Shown here: positions 54,346 to 64,000 of the stretch, in pieces
Layout of the letters: the number at the start of each line of letters is the position of its first letter
Numbering within the stretch: the stretch's first letter is position 1
Source of the DNA: Megalopta genalis
Lineage: Eukaryota > Arthropoda > Insecta > Hymenoptera > Halictidae
DNA length: 64,000 nucleotides
Direction: 5' to 3'
Assembly (NCBI RefSeq): GCF_051020955.1
Contig: NW_027476093.1
Location: 3,447,887-3,511,886, forward strand
Position numbers and translations under genes: made by a program
The notes under the pieces: model-generated
What the model was told of the DNA's origin: nothing
Seen by the model: only the letters and a program-made list of their open reading frames with translations
Databases searched by the model: none

Positions 54346-55455
54346 CAACGAACAACGAAGAACAAACAGCGAAGAACAAACAACGAAGAACAAACAACAA
54401 ACAACGAAGAACAAACAACGAAGAACAAACAACGAAGAACAAACAACGAAGAACAAACAACGAAGAACAAACAACGAAGAACAAACAACGAAGAACAAAC
54501 AACGAAGAACAAACAACGAAGAACAAACAACGAAGAACAAACAACGAAGAACATACAACGAAGAAAAAACAACGAAGAACAAACAACGAAGAACAAACAA
54601 CGAAGACCAAACAACGAAGAACAAACAACGAAGAACACACAACGAAGAACAAACAAAGAAGAACAAACAACGAAGAACAAACAACGAAGAACAAACAACG
54701 AAGAACAAACAACGAAGAACAAACAACGAAGAACAAACAACGAAGAACAAACAATGAAGAACAAACAACGAAGAACAAACAACGAAGAACTAACAACGAA
54801 GTACAAACAACGAAGTACAAACAACGAAGAACAAACAACGAAGAACAAACAACGAAGACCAAACAACGAAGAACAAACAACGAAGAACACACAACGAAGA
54901 ACAAACAAAGAAGAACAAACAACGAAGAACAAACAACGAAGAACAAACAACGAAGAACAAACAACGAAGAACAAACAACGAAGAACAAACAACGAAGAAC
55001 AAACAACGAAGAACAAACAACGAAGAACAAACAACGAAGAACTAACAACGAAGTACAAACAACGAATTACAAACAACGAAGAACAAACAACGAAGAACAA
55101 ACAACGAAGAACAAACAACGAAGAACAAACAACGAAGAACAAACAACAAACAACGAAGAACAAACAACAAACAACAATCAACGAAGAACAAACAACAAAC
55201 AACGAAGAACAAACAACAAACAACAAACAACAAACAACGAAGAACAAACAACAAACAACAATCAACGAAGAACAAACAACAAACAACGAAGAACAAACAA
55301 CAAACAACAAACAACGAAGAACAAACAACAAACAACAAACAACGAAGAACAAACAACAAACAACAAACAACGAAGAACAAACAACAAACAACAAACAACG
55401 AAGAACAAACAACAAACAACAAACAACGAAGAACAAACAACAAACAACAAACAAC
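54346..55455. repeat. Long E-A dimer field and 28-bp words, third copy
   Basis: Matches 45,181-46,345, with the variant series CATACAA, GACCAAA, CACACAA, CAAAGAA, ACTAAC and AGTACAA present twice. Private variants are CAATGAA near 54,754 and CGAATTA near 55,066. Confidence 0.86.
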
Positions 55456-55735
55456 GAACAACGATCAACGAACAACGAACAACGAACAACGAACAACGAA
55501 CAACGAACAACGAACAACGAACAACGAACAACGAACAACGAACAACGAACAACGAACAACGAACAACGAACAACGAACAACGAACAACGAACAACGAACA
55601 ACGAACAACGAACAACGAACAACGAACAACGAACAACGAACAACGAACAACGAACAACGAACAACGAACAACGAACAACGAACAACGAAAAACGAACAAC
55701 GAACAACGAACAACGAACAACGAACAACGAACAAC
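55456..55735. repeat. CGAACAA block
   Basis: G monomers with GATCAAC at about 55,464 and one CGAAAAA near 55,687. Confidence 0.88.
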
Positions 55736-56117
55736 GAAGAACAAACAACGAACAACGAAGAACAAACAACGAACAACGAAGAACAAACAACGAACAACGA
55801 AGAACAAACAACGAACAACGAAGAACAAACAACGAACAACGAAGAACAAGCAACGAACAACGAAGAACAAGCAACGAACAACGAAGAACAAGCAACGAAC
55901 AACGAAGAACAAGCAACGAACAACGAAGAACAAGCAACGAACAACGAAGAACAAGCAACGAACAACGAAGAACAAGCAACGAACAACGAAGAACAAACAG
56001 CAAACAACGAAGAACAAACAGCAAACAACGAAGAACAAACAGCAAACAACGAAGAACAAACAGCAAACAACGAAGAACAAACAGCAAACAACGAAGAACA
56101 AACAGCAAACAACGAAG
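55736..56117. repeat. G-E-A, then E-S-G, then E-Q-A words
   Basis: Three successive 21-bp word types. E-S-G, about seven words at 55,853-55,990, was not noticed elsewhere. The word changes one monomer at a time along the array, as if derived stepwise. Confidence 0.88.
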
Positions 56118-57012
56118 AACAAACAACAAACAACGAAGAACAAACAACAAACAACGAAGAACAAGCAACAAACAACGAAGAACAAGCAACAAACAACGAA
56201 GAACAAGCAACAAACAACGAAGAACAAGCAACAAACAACGAAGAACAAGCAACAAACAACGAAGAACAAACAACAAACAACGAAGAACAAACAACAAACA
56301 ACGAAGAACAAACAACAAACAACGAAGAACAAACAACAAACAACGAAGAACAAACAACAAACAACGAAGAACAAACAACAAACAACGAAGAACAAACAAC
56401 AAACAACGAAGAACAAACAACAAACAACGAAGAACAAACAACAAACAACGAAGAACAAACAACAAACAACGAAGAACAAGCAACAAACAACGAAGAACAA
56501 GCAACAAACAACGAAGAACAAGCAACAAACAACGAAGAACAAGCAGCAAACAACGAAGAACAAGCAGCAAACAACGAAGAACAACCAGCAAACAACGAAG
56601 AACAAACAGCAAACAACGAAGAACAAACAGCAAACAACGAAGAACAAACAGCAAACAACGAAGAACAAACAGCAAACAACGAAGAACAAACAGCAAACAA
56701 CGAAGAACAAACAGCAAACAACGAAGAACAAACAGCAAACAACGAAGAACAAACAGCAAACAACGAAGAACAAACAGCAAACAACGAAGAACAAACAACA
56801 AACAACGAAGAACAAACAACAAACAACGAAGAACAAACAACAAACAACGAAGAACAAACAACAAACAACGAAGAACAAACAACAAACAACAAGCAACAAG
56901 CAACAAGCAACAAGCAACGAAGAACAAACAACAAACAACAAGCAACGAAGAACAAACAACAAACAACAAGCAACGAAGAACAAACAACAAACAACGAAGA
57001 ACAAACAACAAA
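56118..57012. repeat. E-A-A, E-S-A and E-Q-A words with S run
   Basis: 21-bp words in the order E-A-A, E-S-A (about five), E-A-A, E-S-A, then two words with both S and Q characters near 56,540-56,580 and one CCAGCAA-like word near 56,585. About nine E-Q-A words follow, then E-A-A and four S near 56,892-56,919. Confidence 0.87.
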
Positions 57013-57318
57013 CAACGAACAACGAACAACGAACAACGAACAACGAACAACGAACAACGAACAACGAACAACGAACAACGAACAACGAACAACGAACAAC
57101 GAACAACGAACAACGAACAACGAACAACGAACAACGAACAACGAACAACGAACAACGAACAACGAACAACGAACAACGAACAACGAACAACGAACAACGA
57201 ACAACGAACAACGAACAACGAACAACGAACAACGAACAACGAACAACGAACAACGAACAACGAACAACGAACAACGAACAACGAACAACGAACAACGAAC
57301 AACGAACAACGAACAACG
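57013..57318. repeat. CGAACAA block without 15-bp words
   Basis: About 43 G monomers, a right-domain G block that ends without the octamer cluster. Confidence 0.88.
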
Positions 57319-58780
57319 AAGAACAAACAACAAACAACGAAGAACAAACAACAAACAACGAAGAACAAACAACGAAGAACAAACAACGAAGAACAAACAA
57401 CGAAGAACAAACAACGAAGAACAAACAACGAAGAACAAACAACGATGAACAAACAACGAAGTACAAACAACGAAGTACAAACAACGAAGAACAAACAACG
57501 AAGAACAAACAACGAAGAACAAACAACGAAGAACAAACAACAAACAAGAAACAACGAAGAAAAAACAACAAACAACAAACAACGAAGAACAAACAACAAA
57601 CAACGAAGAACAAACAACAAACAACGAAGAACAAACAACAAACAACGAAGAACAAACAACAAACATCGAAGAACAAACAAGAAACAACGATGAACAAACA
57701 ACAAACAACGAAGAACAAACAACAAACAACGAAGAACAAACAACAAACAACGAAGAACAAACAACAAACAACGAAGAACAAACAACAAACAACGAAGAAC
57801 AAACAACAAACAACGAAGAACAAACAACGAACAACGAAGAACAAACAACGAAGAACAAACAACGAAGAACAAACAACGAAGAACAAACAAAGAAGAACAA
57901 ACAACGAAGTACAAACAACGAAGTACAAACAACGAAGAACAAACAACGAAGAACAAACAACGAAGAACAAACAACGAAGAACAAACAACAAACAAGAAAC
58001 AACGAAGAAATAACAACAAACAACAAACAACGAAGAACAAACAACAAACAACGAAGAACAAACAACAAACAACGAAGAACAAACAACAAACAACGAAGAA
58101 CAAACAACAAACATCGAAGAACAAACAAGAAACAACGATGAACAAACAACAAACAACGAAGAACAAACAACAAACAACGAAGAACAAACAACAAACAACG
58201 AAGAACAAACAACAAACAACGAAGAACAAACAACAAACAACGAAGAACAAACAACAAACAACGAAGAACAAACAACGAACAACGAAGAACAAACAACGAA
58301 GAACAAACAACGAAGAACAAACAACGAAGAACAAACAAAGAAGAACATACAACGAAGAAAAAACAACGAAGAACAAACAACGAAGAACAAACAACGAAGA
58401 CCAAACAACGAAGAACAAACAACGAAGAACACACAACGAAGAACAAACAAAGAAGAACAAACAACGAAGAACAAACAACGAAGAACAAACAACGAAGAAC
58501 AAACAACGAAGAACAAACAACGAAGAACAAACAACGAAGAACAAACAACGAAGAACAAACAACGAAGAACAAACAACGAAGAACAAACAACGAAGAACAA
58601 ACAACAAACAAGAAACAACGAAGAAAAAACAACAAACAACAAACAACGAAGAACAAACAACAAACAACAAACAACAAACAACGAAGAACAAACAACAAAC
58701 AACAAACAACGAAGAACAAACAACGAAGAACAAACAACAAACAACGAAGAACAGACAACAAACAACGAAGAACGAACAAC
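57319..58780. repeat. Three successive E cassettes with anchors and landmarks
   Basis: E-A runs with ATG at 57,445 and AGTACAA variants. Anchors lie near 57,542, 57,990 (a GAAGAAATAAC variant) and 58,610. Landmarks with an internal CAAGAAA lie at 57,663-57,692 and 58,110-58,140, 448 bp apart, which marks a recent cassette duplication. CAGACAA lies near 58,752. Confidence 0.86.
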
Positions 58781-59105
58781 GAACAACGAACAACGAACAA
58801 CGAACAACGAACAACGAACAACGAACAACGAACAACGAACAACGAACAACGAACAACGAACAACGAACAAACGAACAACGAACAAACGAACAACGAACAA
58901 ACGAACAACTAACAACGAACAACGAACAACGAACAACGAACAACGAACAACGAACAACGGACAACGAACAACGAACAACGAACAACGAACAACGAACAAC
59001 GAACAACGTACAACGAACAACGAACAACGAACAACGAACAACGAACAACGAACAACGAACAACAAGCAACGAACAACCAGCAACGAACAACCAGCAACAA
59101 GCAAC
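58781..59105. repeat. CGAACAA block with CTAACAA, CGTACAA and doubled CCAGCAA
   Basis: 15-bp words from 58,864, CTAACAA near 58,909, a CGGACAA variant near 58,959, CGTACAA T at 59,009, and CCAGCAA at 59,077 and 59,091. Together with CAGACAA upstream it is a distant copy of 43,250-43,660, about 15.4 kb away. Confidence 0.89.
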
Positions 59106-60240
59106 GAAGAACAAACAACAAACAACGAAGAACAAACAACAAACAACGAAGAACAAACAACAAACAACGAAGAACAAACAACAAACAACGAAGAACAAAC
59201 AACAAACAACGAAGAACAAACAACAAACAACGCAGAACAAACAACAAACAACGAAGAACAAACAACAAACAACGAAGAACAAACAACAAACAACGAAGAA
59301 CAAACAACAAACAACGAAGAACAAACAACAAACAACAAGCAACAAGCAACAAGCAACAAGCAACAAGCAACGAAGAACAAACAACAAACAACAAGCAACG
59401 AAGAACAAACAACAAACAACGAAGAACAAACAACAAACAACGAAGAACAAACAACAAACAACGAACAACGAACAACGAACAACGAACAACGAACAACGAA
59501 CAACGAACAACGAACAACGAACAACGAACAACGAACAACGAACAACGAACAACGAACAACGAACAACGAACAACGAACAACGAACAACGAACAACGAACA
59601 ACGAACAACGAACAACGAACAACGAACAACGAACAACGAACAACGAACAACGAACAACGAACAACGAACAACGAACAACGAACAACGAACAACGAACAAC
59701 GAACAACGAACAACGAACAACGAACAACGAACAACGAACAACGAACAACGAACAACGAACAACGAACAACGAACAACGAACAACGAACAACGAACAACGA
59801 ACAACGAACAACGAACAACGAACAACGAACAACGAACAACGAAGAACAAACAACGAAGAACAAACAACGAACAACGAACAAACGAACAACGAACAAACGA
59901 ACAACGAACAAACGAACAACGAAGAACGAACAACGAAGAACGAACAACGAAGAACAAACAACGAAGAACAAACAACGAAGAACAAGCAACGAAGAACAAA
60001 CAACGAACAACGAACAACGAACAACGAACAACGAACAACGAACAACGAACAACGAACAACGAACAACGAACAACGAACAACGAACAACGAACAACGAACA
60101 ACGAACAACGAACAACGAACAACGAACAACGAACAACGAACAACGAACAACGAACAACGAACAACGAACAAACGAACAACGAACAAACGAACAACGAACA
60201 AACGAACAACGAACAAACGAACAACGAACAACGAACAACG
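59106..60240. repeat. E-A-A words, S run, long G blocks and 15-bp words
   Basis: E-A-A words with CGCAGAA near 59,232 and five S near 59,335-59,372, then about 380 bp of G. E-A dimers lead to 15-bp words at 59,875-59,919, E-G and E-A dimers with one S near 59,986, more G, and four 15-bp words at 60,165-60,224. Confidence 0.86.
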
Positions 60241-60985
60241 AAGAACAAACAACGAAGAACAAACAACGAAGAACAATCAACGAAGAACAAACAACGAAGA
60301 ACAAACAACGAAGAACAAACAACGAAGAACAAACAACGAAGAACAAACAACGAAGAACAAACAACGAAGAACAAACAACGAAGAACAAACAACGAAGAAC
60401 AAACAACGAAGAACAAACAACAAACAAGAAACAACGAAGAAAAAACAACAAACAACAAACAACGAAGAACAAACAACAAACAACAAACAACAAACAACAA
60501 ACAACGAAGAACAAACAACAAACAACGAAGAACAAACAACAAAAAACGAAGAACAAACAACAAACAACAAACAACGAAGAACAAACAACGAAGAACAAAC
60601 AACGAAGAACAAACAACAAACAACGAAGAACAAACAACAAACAACGAAGAACAAACAACAAACAACGAAGAACAAACAACAAACAACAAGCAACAAGCAA
60701 CAAGCAACAAGCAACGAAGAACAAACAACAAACAACAAGCAACGAAGAACAAACAACAAACAACAAACAACGAAGAACAAACAACAAACAACGAAGAACA
60801 AACAACAAACAACGAACAACGAACAACGAACAACGAACAACGAACAACGAACAACGAACAACGAACAACGAACAACGAACAACGAACAACGAACAACGAA
60901 CAACGAACAACGAACAACGAACAAACGAACAACGAACAAACGAACAACGAACAAACGAACAACGAACAACGAACAACGAACAACG
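60241..60985. repeat. E-A dimers, anchor, E-A-A words, S run, G with 15-bp words
   Basis: CAATCAA near 60,276, anchor near 60,423, a CAAAAAA monomer near 60,542, four S near 60,684-60,711, a short G block and three 15-bp words at 60,918-60,962. Confidence 0.86.
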
Positions 60986-61800
60986 AAGAACGAACAACGA
61001 AGAACGAACAACGAAGAACGAACAACGAAGAACAAACAACGAAGAACAAACAACGAAGAACAAACAACGAAGAACAAACAACGAAGAACAAACAACGAAG
61101 AACGAACAACGAAGAACAAACAACGAAGAACAAACAACGAAGAACAAACAACAAACAAGAAACAACGAAGAAAAAACAACAAACAACAAACAACGAAGAA
61201 CAAACAACAAACAACAAACAACAAACAACGAAGAACAAACAACAAACAACGAAGAACAGACAACAAACAACGAAGAACAAACAACAAACAACGAAGAACA
61301 AACAACAAACAACGAAGAACAAACAACAAACAACGAAGAACAAACAACAAACAACGAAGAACAAACAACAAACAACAAGCAACAAGCAACAAGCAACGAA
61401 GAACAAACAACAAACAACAAGCAACGAAAAACAAACAACAAACAACAAACAACGAAGAACAAACAACAAACAACGAACAACGAACCACGAACAACGAACA
61501 ACGAACAACGAACAACGAACAACGAACAACGAACAACGAACAACGAACAACGAACAACGAACAACGAACAACGAACAACGAACAACGAACAACGAACAAC
61601 GAACAACGAACAACGAACAAAGAACAACGAACAACGAACAACGAACAACGAACAACGAACAACGAACAACGAACAACGAACAACGAACAACGAACAACGA
61701 ACAACGAACAACGAACAACGAACAACGAACAACGAACAAACGAACAACGAACAAACGAACAACGAACAAACGAACAACGAACAACGAACAACGAACAACG
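60986..61800. repeat. E-G/E-A dimers, anchor cassette, G block with 15-bp words
   Basis: Dimers, anchor near 61,151, E-A-A words with CAGACAA near 61,257, three S near 61,377-61,397, CGAAAAA near 61,427, G with CCACGAA near 61,485 and CAAAGAA near 61,618, and three 15-bp words at 61,733-61,777. It parallels 35,267-36,000 and 37,545-38,280. Confidence 0.86.
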
Positions 61801-63050
61801 AAGAACAAACAACGAAGAACAAACAACGAAGAACAAACAACAAAGAACAAACAACGAAGAACAAACAACGAAGAACAAACAACGAAGAACAAACAACGAA
61901 GAACAAACAACGAAGAACAAACAACGAAGAACAAACAACGAAGAACAAACAACGAAGAACAAACAACAAACAAGAAACAACGAAGAAAAAACAACAAACA
62001 ACAAACAACGAAGAACAAACAACAAACAACAAACAACAAACAACGAAGAACAAACAACAAACAACGAAGAACAAACAACAAAAAACGAAGAACAAACAAC
62101 AAACAACAAACAACGAAGAACAAACAACAAACAACAAACAACGAAGAACAAACAACAAACAACAAACAACGAAGAACAAACAACAAACAACAAACAACGA
62201 AGAACAAACAACAAACAACAAACAACGAAGAACAAACAACAAACAACGAAGAACAAACAACAAACAACGAAGAACAAACAACAAACAACGAAGAACAAAC
62301 AACAAACAACGAAGAACAAACAACAAACAACGAAGAACAAACAACAAACAACGAAGAACAAACAACAAACAACGAAGAACAAACAACAAACATCGAAGAA
62401 CAAACAACAAACAACGATGAACAAACAACAAACAACGAAGAACAAACAACAAACAACGAAGAACAAACAACAAACAACGAAGAACAAACAACAAACAACG
62501 AAGAACAAACGACAAACAACGAAGAACAAACAACAAACAACGAAGAACAAACAACAAACAACGAAGAACAAACAACAAACAACGAAGAACAAACAACGAA
62601 CAACGAAGAACAAACAACGAAGAACAAACAACGAAGAACAAACAACAAACAACGAAGAACAAACAACGAAGAACAAACAACGAAGAACAAACAACGAAGA
62701 ACAAACAACGAAGAACAAACAACGAAGAACAAACAACGAAGAACATACAACGAAGAACAAACAACGAAGAACAAACAACGAAGAACAAACAACGAAGACC
62801 AAACAACGAAGAACAAACAACGAAGAACAAACAACGAAGAACAAACAACGAAGAACAAACAACGAAGAACAAACAACGAAGAACAAACAACGAAGAACAA
62901 ACAACGATGAACAAACAACGAAGAACAAACAACGTAGAACAAACAACGAAGAACTAACAACGAAGTACAAACAACGAAGTACAAACAACGAAGAACAAAC
63001 AACGAAGAACAAACAACGAAGAACAAACAACGAAGAACAAACAACGAAGA
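61801..63050. repeat. E-A dimers, anchor, E words with landmark, E-A field
   Basis: Dimers with a CAAAGAA near 61,850, anchor near 61,969, 28-bp and 21-bp words, and the landmark at 62,388-62,419 (ATG 62,417). E-A dimers follow with CATACAA near 62,745, GACCAAA near 62,796, ATG at 62,907, CGTAGAA near 62,934, ACTAAC and AGTACAA. A shortened relative of 54,226-55,140. Confidence 0.86.
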
Positions 63051-63530
63051 ACAAACAACAAACAACGAAGAACAAACAACAAACAACGAAGAACAAACAA
63101 CAAACAACAAACAACGAAGAACAAACAACAACCAACAAACAACAAACAACGAAGAACAAACAACAAACAACAATCAACGAAGAACAAACAACAAACAACG
63201 AAGAACAAACAACAAACAAGAAACAACGAAGAAAAAACAACAAACAACAAACAACGAAGAACAAACAACAAACAACAAACAACGAAGAACAAACAACAAA
63301 CAACAAACAACGAAGAACAAACAACAAACAACGAAGAACAAACAACAAACAACAAACAACGAAGAACAAACAACAAACAACAAACAACGAAGAACAAACA
63401 ACAAACAACAAACAACGAACAACGAACAACGAACAACAAACAACAAACAACGAAGAACAAACAACAAACAACAAACAACGAACAACGAACAACGAACAAC
63501 GAACAACGAACAACGAACAACGAAGAACCA
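63051..63530. repeat. 28-bp E words, last anchor and short G runs
   Basis: E-A-A-A words, CAACCAA near 63,131, CAATCAA near 63,173, the last anchor near 63,216, then short CGAACAA runs at about 63,415-63,440 and 63,477-63,520. Confidence 0.85.
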
Positions 63531-64000
63531 ACAACGAACAACGAAGAACAAACAACGAACAACGAAGAACAAACAACGAACAACGAAGAACAAACAACGA
63601 ACAACGAAGAACAAACAACGAACAACGAAGAACAAACAACGAACAACGAAGAACAAACAACGAACAACGAAGAACAAACAACGAACAACGAAGAACAAAC
63701 AACGAACAACGAAGAACAAACAACGAACAACGAAGAACAAACAACAAACAACGAAGAACAAACAACAAACAACGAAGAACAAACAACAAACAACGAAGAA
63801 CAAGCAACAAACAACGAAGAACAAGCAACAAACAACGAAGAACAAGCAACAAACAACGAAGAACAAGCAACAAACAACGAAGAACAAGCAACAAACAACG
63901 AAGAACAAGCAACAAACAACGAAGAACAAGCAACAAACAACGAAGAACAAGCAACAAACAACGAAGAACAAACAGCAAACAACGAAGAACAAACAGCAAA
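63531..64000. repeat. G-E-A, E-A-A, E-S-A and start of E-Q-A words
   Basis: The series of 21-bp word types repeats the order seen at 39,476-40,036 and 55,736-56,117. About ten G-E-A words, three E-A-A, eight E-S-A from about 63,800, then CAAACAG words from 63,966 run off the window end, so the array continues to the right. Confidence 0.88.

Larger units (their letters stand above)
1..64000. repeat. Heptanucleotide satellite array spanning the whole window
   Basis: Every stretch I read resolves into 7-bp monomers of the form C-A/G-A-A-C/G-A-A and close variants, all in the same orientation. CAAACAA is the commonest. The others fall into blocks rather than being scattered: CGAACAA, CGAAGAA, CAAGCAA, CCAACAA, CAAACAG and CAAACGA. 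Phase shifts come from occasional 8-bp, 5-bp or 3-bp-changed units. The + strand almost lacks T, so stop codons are nearly absent and giant spurious reading frames appear on both strands. No promoter, tRNA, rRNA, transposon or unique sequence was seen. The likely setting is eukaryotic satellite heterochromatin, by inference from scale. Confidence 0.97.

Noticed and set aside
1..64000. Telomere repeat array
   Set aside because: The heptamer GTTGTTT (reverse strand) has only single G residues. It is not TTAGGG, TTTAGGG or a plain variant, has no G-triplet, and contains kilobase-scale higher-order repeats. A subtelomeric position remains possible.
1..64000. G-quadruplex or triplex-forming DNA
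   Set aside because: No GG runs occur on either strand beyond rare single CGAGGAA, CAAGGAA or CCAACAA-type variants, and purine tracts are broken by C every few bases.
1..64000. Cyanobacterial or other bacterial heptamer repeats between genes
   Set aside because: Such repeats are short and sit between genes. Here 64 kb holds no gene. Bacterial origin is not strictly excluded, but nothing in the window supports it.
1..64000. Firm assignment to Drosophila virilis-group satellite
   Set aside because: The A monomer matches the AAACAAC type as I remember it, but I cannot confirm that the CGAAGAA, CGAACAA and CAAGCAA higher-order structure occurs there. A k-mer search against those genomes would decide.

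Overview
The whole 64 kb window is one uninterrupted heptanucleotide satellite array. No gene, RNA gene, mobile element or unique-sequence island could be supported on either strand. The ground unit, read on the + strand, is CAAACAA (called A here). The common variants are CGAACAA (G), CGAAGAA (E), CAAGCAA (S), CCAACAA (P), CAAACAG (Q) and CAAACGA. The + strand is built almost only from A, C and G, and thymine is very rare. TAA, TAG and TGA all contain T, so the + strand almost never carries a stop codon. The - strand meets one only where the + strand has CTA, TTA or TCA. Hence the very long open frames on both strands, which translate into repeats such as NKQQTTN (+) or LFVVCCL (-). They are a by-product of composition and are not annotated as genes.

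Source organism: the sequence does not identify it. Tens of kilobases of pure short-period satellite with higher-order repeats is typical of eukaryotic constitutive heterochromatin (centromere-proximal or subtelomeric). The closest precedent I can recall is the family of abundant 7-bp satellites of the Drosophila virilis group, which as I remember includes an AAACAAC type. That is an analogy, not an identification. Bacterial heptamer repeats, such as those of cyanobacteria, are normally far shorter. An assembly or base-calling artefact cannot be excluded from sequence alone, but the exact internal duplications argue against random error.

Layout. Left domain, 1 to about 22,050: four complete kilobase-scale supra-repeats and a fifth with a degenerate 3' end, each in the same order. 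The order is a long A block, an E-rich block (21-bp E-A-A and 28-bp E-A-A-A words), a 14-bp E-A block, a G block, an S block of about 300 bp, and a mixed 'tail' with one CTAACAA monomer. Tail landmarks keep an exact 70-bp spacing in five copies. Middle domain, 22,050 to about 34,280: long homogeneous A blocks (the longest, 22,050-25,388, is about 477 monomers) separated by short E, G, P and S cassettes and two E-S-A 21-bp blocks. Right domain, 34,280 to 64,000: a dense mosaic of short cassettes. The usual order is an E-A run, an anchor containing CAAGAAA and GAAGAAAAAAC, E-A-A words, a short S run, a G block, then three to five copies of a 15-bp word made of a heptamer plus an octamer. Several multi-kilobase duplications are visible from rare point variants that keep identical spacing.

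All monomers run in the same direction. The array looks like the product of repeated local slippage, which makes monomer runs, plus larger unequal exchange or amplification, which copies multi-block segments. Any function would be chromosomal or RNA-level rather than protein coding. I found no convincing previously undescribed gene system. What merits a second look is the multi-level repeat grammar.
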